A DNA stretch of 64,000 nucleotides from Anaerosporobacter faecicola (lineage in GTDB: Bacteria > Bacillota > Clostridia > Lachnospirales > Lachnospiraceae). The number at the start of each line of letters is the position of its first letter. Within the stretch, counting starts at the first letter, position 1. Shown here in pieces: positions 1 through 7,185 of the stretch. A model generated the notes under the pieces. It was given only the letters and a program-made list of their open reading frames with translations. It ran no database searches and was not told where the DNA came from. Location of the stretch: contig NZ_JAAQRO010000009.1 in assembly GCF_012070565.1 (NCBI RefSeq), positions 310,001-374,000 of the forward strand, written 5' to 3'. Both the position numbers and the translations under genes were made by a program.

Positions 1-484
1 CATTTAGCTTATTTAGATTAATATTCCATTCTTTTGCAGGTTCATAATGTCCTTCATCTATCATTGTTAATTCTGTTACTTTTGAAAGTTCCTCAAAAAT
101 AGGTAAATTAGTAATATATGAAAGCATTTGTAATGTCATTACTAAAACATTTCCTTTTACTAACATGGATCTTTTCAGCTCTTTAGCACAACTAATTTCT
201 ATTACATTATTAAATAAGCTATCATTATAATTAATTTTATTAAAGAAACGAGATTTTATATCATTCACTAATTGGGAACGTAAATATTTTCTTGGTGTAA
301 AAACTAATATAACTCCATTATATTCATACAATCTGGACAATACTGCTATAACTCCTGATTTACCAGTACCAGTTGGCATTTGTATTAATGCAGATTTATT
401 ATGTTCAAATCTATAATTATTAATATATTTTCTTGATAGCTCAACAGCTTCTCGTTGATGTTTCCATAAGTCTAATTCTTGCAT
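1..484 (-). CDS. DEAD/DEAH-box (SF2) helicase, N-terminal part, runs off window
   Basis: An open frame reads leftward from an ATG at 484 to the window edge, giving 161 residues with no stop. Seen: a Q-motif-like start (LWKHQREAVE), Walker A MPTGTGKSG near residue 40, motif Ia FTPRKYLRSQ, and a Walker B box reading DEGH near residue 145. This order is that of superfamily 2 ATPases of the type III restriction/UvrB class, which open nucleic acid duplexes using ATP. A GGGGGAAAG ribosome site lies just upstream. Such helicases occur in restriction and phage-defence loci as well as in repair; the rest of the gene and its partners lie outside the window, so the role is open. The family call is firm and the function is not. 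Confidence 0.8.
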   Translation of the reverse strand, partial: MQELDLWKHQREAVELSRKYINNYRFEHNKSALIQMPTGTGKSGVIAVLSRLYEYNGVILVFTPRKYLRSQLVNDIKSRFFNKINYNDSLFNNVIEISCAKELKRSMLVKGNVLVMTLQMLSYITNLPIFEELSKVTELTMIDEGHYEPAKEWNINLNKLN

Positions 485-574
485 ATCTTTCCCCCGTATA
501 TCATACATATTTTCATCACATTCTATGGCTTTTTATTTCTATTAATAAACTAATCCGCACTAATTAATTACATT

Positions 575-604
575 ATTATACATATTCATTATAAACTTCT
601 ACAA
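575..604 (-). promoter_or_regulatory. possible sigma-A promoter of the helicase gene
   Basis: On the minus strand TTGTAG (604-599) and TATAAT (580-575) are separated by 18 bp, placing a start near 568 and a leader of about 85 nt. The -35 is a weak match; the -10 is perfect. Confidence 0.35.
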
Positions 605-643
605 TATACAGTGCAACAAATAATATACTAATATGTACCATAA

Positions 644-851
644 TGTACTTTACTTTCTCATTGAATACGTATTGTATCATGTAATAAAATGAACTTTATT
701 CTCCCTAAAAATAAAGTTCAAAATAAAATAAAGTACATTCTCAAAATAATGTACTTTATCGTCTAATCCTAGTTTTTGTAATAGTTTGACTCGTTTAATA
801 ATAAAGTACAAAAAAATTTACTTATCATATACCATTTAAAATGTACTTTAT
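644..851. repeat. seven copies of a TGWACTTTAT / ATAAAGTWCA motif, mostly as inverted pairs
   Basis: Copies lie at 644-653 (last base differs), 690-699, 711-720, 728-737, 750-759, 801-810 and 842-851. Two pairs form perfect stems: 690-700 with 710-720 (11 bp, 9-nt loop) and 728-739 with 748-759 (12 bp, 8-nt loop); a third pair is 801-810 with 842-851. The array sits upstream of the helicase gene and runs into a decayed reading frame. It could be a cluster of repressor operators, a run of RNA hairpins, or the remains of an element. The copies are seen; the role is not known. Confidence 0.7.
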
Positions 852-1108
852 TTTAGAAACAGGAGAAATATTAATTGTTATTGCTCCTGTTTCTTTATAT
901 GTAATGCCTTTTCTTTCGTCAATAACCTTTACCGATTTATCTTTACTAGAAATGGTGACATATTATTCTGAATCAATTCGAGGTCTCCTAATATACCAAA
1001 GGAATTAACACGAGTTGCTTGACTTTTCTCCCCATTCATTCTTACTGTAATACTTGGGTTGTTAAAATTCTCATCATAAGAATTTGATAAATATAGAAAT
1101 AAAATTAA
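825..1108 (-). pseudogene. frameshifted 3' remnant of an unidentified gene
   Basis: Reading leftward from 1108, one frame gives LSNSYDENFNNPSITVRMNG and continues to a TAA at 931-929. Near 963-970 a second frame takes over (VTISSKDKSVKVIDERKG and on) and ends at a TGA at 827-825. The two halves look like one beta-rich C-terminal domain broken by a single indel. There is no start codon or ribosome site, and a TGA lies immediately upstream at 1111-1109, so only a fragment remains. I do not recognise the family; a C-terminal domain of a secreted or carbohydrate-active protein is one possibility. Confidence 0.45.
855..894. repeat. 11-bp inverted repeat AGAAACAGGAG / CTCCTGTTTCT
   Basis: Perfect arms at 855-865 and 884-894 with an 18-nt loop, inside the decayed reading frame. 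Read on the plus strand the right arm is followed by a moderately T-rich stretch. It may be an incidental coding palindrome. Confidence 0.4.
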
Positions 1109-1157
1109 TCAGTTATCATATATTAACTAAGATCGTTTATTGTAAGGAGATTCTTAT

Positions 1158-2117
1158 ATGAAAAGACTCGTTCCACTTGAATGCGAAGCTGAAAAAGTTG
1201 CAGATGCGAATTCTATCTGTCCACTCATCTTTCAGGTACCACCTTGTGAAGGGAGAAAACGTCTAGATCAAGCACAAGATACCCCAATCAATACCTATCC
1301 AGTCTCAACCGAAGTGATCATGGTCAATACTGGAACGTGGGGCAAAGTTAAATTATACTGTGTCACCCCTTGTTGTTATACACAAGCACATCACGTAATC
1401 TACTATATACATGGTGCAGGATGGGTATTTGGTAATTTTCATACTCACTATAAACTCGTCTGTGAGATTGCAAATCGTACAAACTCGATCGTACTTTTTC
1501 CAGAGTACAGTCTATCGCCAGAAGCAAAATACCCAACTGCAATCGAACAGTGTTATTCTATATTAAACAATCTTCCTAACCTTGTATGTCAAATGGGATT
1601 GGAGGTTTCTCTTGAGACATTAACAGTTGCTGGTGACAGCGTAGGGGGTAATATGGCGACTGTAATGACAATCCTATCAAAATATCGAAAAGGCCCCTGC
1701 ATTCATAAGCAACTTTTATTTTATCCTGTAACAAATGCCTGTTTTAATACAAACTCTTACCATGAGTTTGCTACGGATTATTACTTATATCGAGCAGGTA
1801 TGATCTGGTTTTGGAACCAATATACACACTGCCTGAAAGATCGTTATGAGATAACAGCTTCCCCTCTTAGGGCTACCCTTGATCAACTACATGGTCTTCC
1901 TTCTGCTATGATCATTAATGGTGAAGCGGACGTACTTTGTGATGAAGGGCAAGCCTATGCGAGAAAACTTCGAATGGCTGGAGTTGATGTAACTGCTATA
2001 AGGATCCAAGGAATTATTCACGATTTTGTAATGCTCAATGCCTTAGATCAAACAAATGCTTGTCGAGCAGCAATGGATTCGGCTGTGGAGTGGGTGAATA
2101 GGAATAACTGCTGGTAA
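1158..2117 (+). CDS. alpha/beta-hydrolase esterase, hormone-sensitive-lipase (GDXG) family
   Basis: A 319-residue alpha/beta hydrolase likely to cleave short-chain esters. The oxyanion motif HGAGW (residues 85-89, usually HGGG) is followed by the nucleophile elbow GDSVGG with Ser161, an acid in NGEADVL (Asp258) and the catalytic His288 in GIIHDF, the full triad order of bacterial HSL or family IV esterases. No signal peptide is seen, so it is probably cytoplasmic. An AAGGAG ribosome site 8-9 nt upstream supports the ATG at 1158. The gene is monocistronic on the plus strand; its last 70 bp overlap the 3' end of an opposing truncated gene. The substrate cannot be read from the sequence. Confidence 0.88.
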   Translation: MKRLVPLECEAEKVADANSICPLIFQVPPCEGRKRLDQAQDTPINTYPVSTEVIMVNTGTWGKVKLYCVTPCCYTQAHHVIYYIHGAGWVFGNFHTHYKLVCEIANRTNSIVLFPEYSLSPEAKYPTAIEQCYSILNNLPNLVCQMGLEVSLETLTVAGDSVGGNMATVMTILSKYRKGPCIHKQLLFYPVTNACFNTNSYHEFATDYYLYRAGMIWFWNQYTHCLKDRYEITASPLRATLDQLHGLPSAMIINGEADVLCDEGQAYARKLRMAGVDVTAIRIQGIIHDFVMLNALDQTNACRAAMDSAVEWVNRNNCW

Positions 2118-2245
2118 AATTTTACCTTTTCCATCGGGCCCATATTATAGCAGTTTTTATATCCGTGTGCAAAGGCTGAACCTGTTACAGATAATGTTAT
2201 TGACAGCGCCATTGTTATCGAAATAAAAAGTCTTGAGATTTTCAT
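2048..2245 (-). CDS. small secreted protein, probably 3'-truncated
   Basis: Sixty-five codons start at an ATG with an excellent AAGGAGG ribosome site. Residues 1-26 form a textbook signal peptide: MKIS-R start, hydrophobic core, SAFA|HG cleavage site. The mature part begins HGYKNCYNMGP and then continues in a sequence lying antisense to the esterase gene, with no recognisable domain. The likely reading is that a secreted-protein gene lost its 3' part at a junction near 2117-2150 and now ends in foreign sequence. I do not know the family. An intact short exported peptide is the alternative. Confidence 0.5.
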   Translation of the reverse strand: MKISRLFISITMALSITLSVTGSAFAHGYKNCYNMGPMEKVKFYQQLFLFTHSTAESIAARQAFV

Positions 2246-2347
2246 AAGTACCTCCTTGCCATACAGGAATATGATTTATCTTAAAAGTAAAGTTTCCGCT
2301 AAAGTAATCTTTAATGTAATAATACATCTATTTTTATAAATCTACCT

Positions 2348-2596
2348 TTAACGTACCATTTCTCCATGTATACAAACCCTTCCACCATCCGGACATTTGG
2401 CATCGAATTGCTTCGAGCGTTCTGTGCCATAATCTAAGGTCGCTCCATTTTGAAGAGCATATACAAGTGGATAGATGGAATTCCACAACTCATGACATAA
2501 TGGAGGACAAAGGTCGTCCACGATATAGGTATCCCCCTTTTTGCAATAACCTCCTCTACATTTACTTTCTGTAATCGTAAGTTTTACTTTACACAT
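2348..2596 (-). CDS. TIGR04076 family protein
   Basis: An 82-residue cytoplasmic protein with the cysteine pattern of TIGR04076: ESKCRGGYCKKGD near the N-terminus, LCPPLCHELW in the middle, and FDAKCPDGGRVCIHGE at the end. The whole length fits the family, which is common in anaerobic Clostridia and has no established function; conserved Cys and His residues suggest metal binding or redox work. An AGCAGGA ribosome site precedes the ATG. It stands alone: the next minus-strand gene downstream is the truncated secreted protein, 100 bp away, and a large hairpin element lies upstream. Confidence 0.85.
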   Translation of the reverse strand: MCKVKLTITESKCRGGYCKKGDTYIVDDLCPPLCHELWNSIYPLVYALQNGATLDYGTERSKQFDAKCPDGGRVCIHGEMVR

Positions 2597-2621
2597 ATGA
2601 TATCCTGCTTTCTTATAAATT

Positions 2622-2700
2622 ACTCAAACTTCGCAGTTCAATTGTATCCCTGAAAGGTTATCCTAAGGCTTTTTCAGCAATTGAACTGCGAAGTTTGAGT
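2622..2700. repeat. long hairpin element with 23-bp perfect inverted ends
   Basis: Arms 2622-2644 and 2678-2700 are perfect reverse complements (ACTCAAACTTCGCAGTTCAATTG), with a 33-nt loop that itself contains CTGAAA/TTTCAG. The outer sequence matches the ends of a second element at 42480-42684: the right ends differ at only 3 of 23 positions. It lies between two minus-strand genes and has no U-tract, so it is not a simple terminator. It is best described as a copy of a small non-coding repeat family. Confidence 0.75.
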
Positions 2701-2730
2701 TAATAATTAATATAATCCTATATGTTTCTT

Positions 2731-2772
2731 AGAGAAGAACAGAGACAACAGGTTGCCTCTGCTATCTGCTCT
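2731..2772 (-). terminator. terminator-like hairpin after the GNAT gene
   Basis: About 20-nt imperfect arms, AGAGAAGAACAGAGACAACA and TTGCCTCTGCTATCTGCTCT, lie 30 bp past the GNAT stop on the minus strand. The U-tract is poor. Confidence 0.45.
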
Positions 2773-2801
2773 TATTCTTTTTCTACTACAAAGTGCAAAC
2801 T

Positions 2802-3611
2802 CTAGAAAGTTACATTCAAAATTCTAGTCTTTGTATATCTACCAACACTTTCAAATGTTTTACGACTTGCGGTATTCTTATACCAGCATCCGCCGATTGG
2901 AATTAGTCCGCGTTCTCTGCATAGATCAGCCATGTATAATTGAAGACTTCTTGCTACCCCCTTCTTGCGGTGCTCTTCTAAAACAATTTCACCACATGGA
3001 ACATAACCTGTCTTCAGTTGGTTTGGAACATAAACGCCAACCCCTAATAAGATTCCCTTTTCTTTAACCTGATAGAGTTCGTATTTTCCGCTTGCGATGT
3101 CCTCATCACTAAAATCGTTGTAAAAGTCACCAGTTGCTTTTCGAATAGATGGCAATTCTTCCATCGTTACTCTTGTTATGTATGAGGCATCATATTCTGG
3201 TTCTTTACAAGGATACTTGATGGTTCCATCAAATAGGCAAGCTTGTAATGCAACAGATTTCTGATTTTCCATACATAAGGTAAGGAAATGTTCATCACAA
3301 GTCAGAACGAATGCTTTTTCCACATGATACTCTTCAATAATATGTTTCATTAAATCTGTGCCCATAAAAGTATATTCTGGTTTCACATAAAAGCTACTAA
3401 GAAACAGATAATCCGGTTCCTGACAGAGATGGAAAAATCCAATCTTGGTTTCAGCCGCTTTAATCAAATAGCCAACACCACGTAAAATATGAGATTCCCA
3501 GAAATCATCACCTACACCAGTTAAGGTATCCAGATATTCGTCAAATAAATCTTTTAAATCAATAAAGTTACATTTTGTTATTGTTGTGTTTTTCATCATA
3601 CTATTCACCAT
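2802..3611 (-). CDS. GNAT family N-acetyltransferase, two-domain
   Basis: A 269-residue protein whose C-terminal half carries GNAT motif A (EEHRKKGVARSLQLY, residues 212-226) and a motif B-like stretch (NTASRKTFESVGR, residues 246-258), the acetyl-CoA binding fold. The N-terminal 140 residues look like a degenerate second GNAT domain. The acceptor substrate is unknown. The ATG at 3611 has AAAGGG almost abutting it; an internal ATG at 3599, preceded by GGTGA, is also possible. It is transcribed from a strong promoter 350 bp upstream, and a leader with a terminator-like hairpin lies between, so expression may be controlled by attenuation as for some antibiotic-inducible genes. Confidence 0.8.
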   Translation of the reverse strand: MVNSMMKNTTITKCNFIDLKDLFDEYLDTLTGVGDDFWESHILRGVGYLIKAAETKIGFFHLCQEPDYLFLSSFYVKPEYTFMGTDLMKHIIEEYHVEKAFVLTCDEHFLTLCMENQKSVALQACLFDGTIKYPCKEPEYDASYITRVTMEELPSIRKATGDFYNDFSDEDIASGKYELYQVKEKGILLGVGVYVPNQLKTGYVPCGEIVLEEHRKKGVARSLQLYMADLCRERGLIPIGGCWYKNTASRKTFESVGRYTKTRILNVTF

Positions 3612-3744
3612 GCCCTTTCAAAAGTCTGACGTTTTTGTGTAAATCACAAATCGCCTTGTGAAGAAGTTTCTTCCTCACAAAAGTTAATTCTTGTACTTCA
3701 TACTCTGAAAACTCTCGTCTAATCCTAAAAAAAGGTACAAAAAA

Positions 3745-3765
3745 AACACATCTTATCCATGTGTT
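3745..3765 (-). terminator. candidate attenuator inside the GNAT leader
   Basis: On the minus strand AACACAT-ggataag-ATGTGTT is followed immediately by six further T. It sits about 210 nt after the predicted transcription start and about 135 nt before the GNAT ORF, the position expected of a leader attenuator. The stem is only 7 bp. Confidence 0.5.
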
Positions 3766-3842
3766 CACCAAGGCAAAACGATTCATAAGAGGAACAGAGA
3801 CGGCATCCTAAGAAAAACATCTTCTTATACACCAATATGAAG

Positions 3843-3875
3843 TTAAACTAGTATTACCTCATTCGATTTTTTCAC
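3843..3875 (-). CDS. possible 10-codon leader peptide (MKKSNEVILV)
   Basis: A GTG-started micro-ORF ending in TAA, preceded by AGAAAGGAG with a 10-nt spacer, lies in the transcribed leader of the GNAT gene upstream of the attenuator hairpin. It resembles leader peptides that sense stalled ribosomes. The spacing is a little long and there is no independent support. Confidence 0.3.
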   Translation of the reverse strand: MKKSNEVILV

Positions 3876-3965
3876 TTCTACATTACTCCTTTCTGTACTG
3901 CATTTCATAGTTGGACCTTACATTCACTACCAAAATTAGTAGATATTGTTATCAAATCCATCGCT

Positions 3966-3994
3966 ATTCTAACATATACATTTCGTATTGTCAA
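3966..3994 (-). promoter_or_regulatory. strong sigma-A promoter for the GNAT leader
   Basis: Minus strand TTGACA (3994-3989), 17-bp spacer, TAGAAT (3971-3966). The start is expected near 3959, giving a leader of roughly 350 nt before the GNAT gene. Confidence 0.75.
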
Positions 3995-4025
3995 CATAGA
4001 ATTCTTATACGAATATGATTAAAAT

Positions 4026-4063
4026 TGACACCAACTTTGCTCCTACTCTAATAGCTGGTGTCA
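4026..4063 (-). terminator. terminator of the EreA/ChaN-like gene
   Basis: Arms TGACACCAGCT and AGTTGGTGTCA (one G-U pair) flank a 16-nt loop 75 bp past the stop at 4138. On the minus strand they are followed by ATTTTAAT. Confidence 0.55.
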
Positions 4064-4137
4064 TATCGGTATGTTCAAAAAGCATGGTCAATACTATAAT
4101 TTAGAATAAGAATAGCAATCCCGAACAGTCTGCTTAC

Positions 4138-5244
4138 TTAGTTAATTAAAAATTCTTCTGTCACCAATTGACCATTCCATTCGGTGCCATCCGAACGGTG
4201 ATATTCTCTAGTTTTTTTACCATTTGTACGTATATAGTCAATCACAAATACTTGCCCTTCTTCGATCAACATTTGATAATTATTATAGGGTAAGACATTT
4301 CCCGTTTTTTTGCAATTCTTGAATGTATCATAGGAATCCTCTAAACGCCAAACTTCACGATAGGAGAAGTCTTTAAATCCAGTTAAATCTTGTTTTCCGT
4401 AATAGGAAGCAGAATACATTTTCCCCTCCACTTCAATTTGTTCCACTTTGATCGGCTCCATAACTTTTGCTAAAGAACTTAAATCTTCCGTATATAGTTG
4501 TTCTCCATAGGTTTCTTTTAGTTGGTTTGCCATACAAGGTACGGTATTTGTCATATAATCCAAACTGTCCAGACCTGTGTGTGCTGCACCGTATATTCCC
4601 ATAATACTTTCCCCTTGAAGCTGTTCATATTCTTTTATAAAATTTTCAACCATCTTATTCTCTCGATATACATGATCTTCTTTGGAATAAAACTTCCTTC
4701 CTTGATCAATAATGTGTTGTGTATGTTTGTATTCATCGCTATTATACTTTTTGTTATTAGCCAGATACTTCAGATAACGAGTTCCCATTGTATCAAATTG
4801 GTGACCAACATCCGTTCCATGAAAGATTGTCTCTGGACATTCTTCTTTGAGCTTTTTATAAAATGCTTTTGAAGAGGAATTATCAGATGCGGTTCCTTCC
4901 CAATCAGTAAAGAGTTGGTCCAAAATCGTATCATTATCCGCTTTCATCCAAAGGTTTAAGTATGCAGCCGCGTAATAGGGAATTTCTAAGAATAAATGTC
5001 GCATGTTATACTTGTTATAGTAATCACACCACAATTCCAACTCTCGATCAAGTATCTTTTCTACACCATGTTCTTCTCCATACAGATAGATCATACCATT
5101 ATTTTTTTCAGTATGTTTGCTTGTTTCTAATGATTTTGTTCTGTTAATGCAAATAATGCAAATAATCAGTATTGCTACGAATGATACCGTACATAGTAGT
5201 AATACTGATTTCTTGCTTTTCAAAAGTCCTATCCTATTTCGCAT
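4138..5244 (-). CDS. membrane-anchored protein with an EreA/ChaN (TIKI-like) fold
   Basis: 368 residues with one N-terminal transmembrane segment (about 13-33) and a short linker, leaving the rest outside the membrane. The body begins IYLYGEEHG and continues with FLEIPYYAAAYLNLWM, IFHGTDVGHQFDTMG and MGIYGAAHTG. These spaced Glu/His motifs recall the EreA/ChaN/TIKI superfamily, whose members bind metal or haem or hydrolyse lactones or peptides. Assignment rests on motif spacing, not on an alignment, so function is open. It is monocistronic with a terminator at 4026-4063, and the ATG follows a GAGGAA ribosome site. Confidence 0.5.
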   Translation of the reverse strand: MRNRIGLLKSKKSVLLLCTVSFVAILIICIICINRTKSLETSKHTEKNNGMIYLYGEEHGVEKILDRELELWCDYYNKYNMRHLFLEIPYYAAAYLNLWMKADNDTILDQLFTDWEGTASDNSSSKAFYKKLKEECPETIFHGTDVGHQFDTMGTRYLKYLANNKKYNSDEYKHTQHIIDQGRKFYSKEDHVYRENKMVENFIKEYEQLQGESIMGIYGAAHTGLDSLDYMTNTVPCMANQLKETYGEQLYTEDLSSLAKVMEPIKVEQIEVEGKMYSASYYGKQDLTGFKDFSYREVWRLEDSYDTFKNCKKTGNVLPYNNYQMLIEEGQVFVIDYIRTNGKKTREYHRSDGTEWNGQLVTEEFLIN

Positions 5245-5800
5245 TTCCTCTTCACTCCTGTTCTTATATTAGATGTAGGTAATACAACGATAAGTAAAAA
5301 CAATATTACCTTTATAGAATGGGAAGATCAAGTTAGCATTAACTTCCCATCACAAACTTACAGGAATTATAACATGTTAAAATATGGCAATACAAGGGTA
5401 AATGGAAATATTAATCAAATCCTAATCAAATATTAATCAAGGGTAATTCGAAATCGACAACATGCTGCTCCACAGAACCGTTTCTATTATTTCCACTTGA
5501 ATCTTAGTTTCTGGCATCAATTCGTTCAATATGTACAAGATGCTTTGTCTTATTTCTCATAGAAAAAAGAAAAACAATCTGAATGAAATGCAATGATAAG
5601 ATACAAGTTGAGTACAAAATATCTTTTTCATTGTAGTTTTCATAAAAGATTGTTCTTCTTTATGTATGTTACTATCGTTTACTATTCGTTACTATATGTT
5701 CGATTATAAATATGTATACTGCCACACTTGGCATTACTATTGTTTGGTACAACGGTTCAATTATTTTACCGTATAGTTAATTGTTAGTAGCAATTCCTGT
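5245..5800. other. 556-bp intergenic region
   Basis: No credible gene. It holds hairpins GGTAATA/TATTACC (about 5280-5310) and TGGGAAG/CTTCCCA (5320-5349) just upstream of the EreA/ChaN-like gene, direct copies of TATTAATCAA near 5407-5442, repeats of GTTACTAT near 5668-5695, and the terminator of the beta-lactamase-fold gene. Confidence 0.6.
5567..5660 (-). terminator. terminator of the beta-lactamase-fold hydrolase gene
   Basis: Outer arms 5567-5580 and 5647-5660 pair with one mismatch. An inner stem CAATGATAAGAT / ATCTTTTTCATTG stacks on them. On the minus strand the right-hand side runs into a U-rich tail. Confidence 0.5.
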
Positions 5801-6976
5801 TTATTGGAAAGTAGCATATAATGCATTCAATAATTTTCTTGTTAGGGTAGTCGTTCCAGAATTCGTACGTTGGTACATTAGCAAAAAGGTAAGGTCTTCT
5901 TGCGGTACATTCATAAAATATGCACCTAACCAACCGTCCCAACCATATTCTCCTTTTACGCATAAGTGTGTACAGTGTTCAGGATTCGTTAATATTCTCA
6001 TAAGATTTCCATAGCTATAACCAGCAAGGTTTTCCCATGATTCCATACCTTTTTCTTGCTTCTTTGTGATATGATTTGTTGTCATATAATCAACAGTCTT
6101 TTCCGACAGGATTCGTCTACCGTTGTAGACTCCTTTGTTCAGTAGCATCGTTGCAAATCGACCATAATCTTCAATAGTGGACGCCAAACCTGCACCACCT
6201 GATTCAAACACGGGAGGGTGTTCCATATTATTCTGAATTGCCAGATGATTCTGTGTATACTTGACTAAACCATCATTTGTCATATCATAAACCGAAGCAA
6301 GACGACCTTGTTTTTCCTGTGGTACATAAAATCCAGTATCTTTCATGCCGAGTGGAGTAAAGATATTTTTCTGAAGAAATTGTGAAAATGGCATCTTTGC
6401 AACAACTTCTACCACTGCCCCAAGTACATCGGCACATGTACTATACTGCCAATTTTCACCTGGCGAAAATAACAAAGGAATTCGTCCTAATTCATTCATA
6501 GCAGCGACAGTTCCCATTTGTTCATAAGGACTACCTTGTTGCAATCCGTCGATTAGCTGATTAAATAAAACGGTTGTATCCCGTTCGGTCTTGGTAGCAT
6601 CTCCCGGATATGCTACTCCAGCTGTCATACATAAAAGATCCCGGATGGTAGCATACCGCTCCACCTTCTTTCGTTCTTGGCCAACATAATAGGTTTGTTC
6701 CTTAAATCCTTCCAAGTACTTATATACAGGATCTAAAAGATCAAGCTCGCCTCTCTCGATTAATAACATTACAGCTGCACTTGTAATTGGTTTTGTCATG
6801 GAATACATACGAAAAATGGTATCTTTTTGTATTGGTTGTTTCTTTTCTATATCCGCATATCCTTGTTCAAAGTAGCATTGACGGATTCCATCTTTTAAGC
6901 ACAGCAGGTTTCCACCTGCAATCTCCCCATCTTCTACTGCTCGTCTTAAAATATCATTCAGTCTAGCAAAACTCAT
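5801..6976 (-). CDS. serine hydrolase, class C beta-lactamase / EstB fold
   Basis: 391 residues of the beta-lactamase-related penicillin-binding family. Catalytic SxxK is SMTK (residues 59-62), the second motif is YST (178-180; YxN in true AmpC), and the third is replaced by GWDGWLG in place of KTG, a pattern seen in esterases and D-aminopeptidases of this fold rather than in resistance enzymes. No signal peptide is visible, which also argues against a secreted beta-lactamase. A GGAGG ribosome site precedes the ATG. It stands alone on the minus strand with its own terminator. It is probably an esterase or peptidase; the substrate is unknown. Confidence 0.85.
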   Translation of the reverse strand: MSFARLNDILRRAVEDGEIAGGNLLCLKDGIRQCYFEQGYADIEKKQPIQKDTIFRMYSMTKPITSAAVMLLIERGELDLLDPVYKYLEGFKEQTYYVGQERKKVERYATIRDLLCMTAGVAYPGDATKTERDTTVLFNQLIDGLQQGSPYEQMGTVAAMNELGRIPLLFSPGENWQYSTCADVLGAVVEVVAKMPFSQFLQKNIFTPLGMKDTGFYVPQEKQGRLASVYDMTNDGLVKYTQNHLAIQNNMEHPPVFESGGAGLASTIEDYGRFATMLLNKGVYNGRRILSEKTVDYMTTNHITKKQEKGMESWENLAGYSYGNLMRILTNPEHCTHLCVKGEYGWDGWLGAYFMNVPQEDLTFLLMYQRTNSGTTTLTRKLLNALYATFQ

Positions 6977-7185
6977 ATTGGCATTCCTCCATTTACATGT
7001 TGCTCAAAAAAAGTGGGATAAATTTTGTATCATTTATCAATCCATTTCTATCTTGGCATTTTCATACTTCAATTCTGCTATGATTATAACACGGATTGGC
7101 AATAGAAACTTGTGCTATTTTGCTTTTTTATTCTACATATCGAGCATTTATTCCATTCGTACACTTCGAATAATTACTTTCTTAC

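Noticed and set aside
3601-3786. 61-codon frame overlapping the GNAT start and the attenuator hairpin
   Set aside because: No ribosome site, skewed composition, and it runs through a terminator-like hairpin. The region is better explained as leader RNA.
5801-6976. Beta-lactamase resistance gene
   Set aside because: No signal peptide, YST in place of YxN and no KTG; it looks like an esterase or peptidase of the fold.
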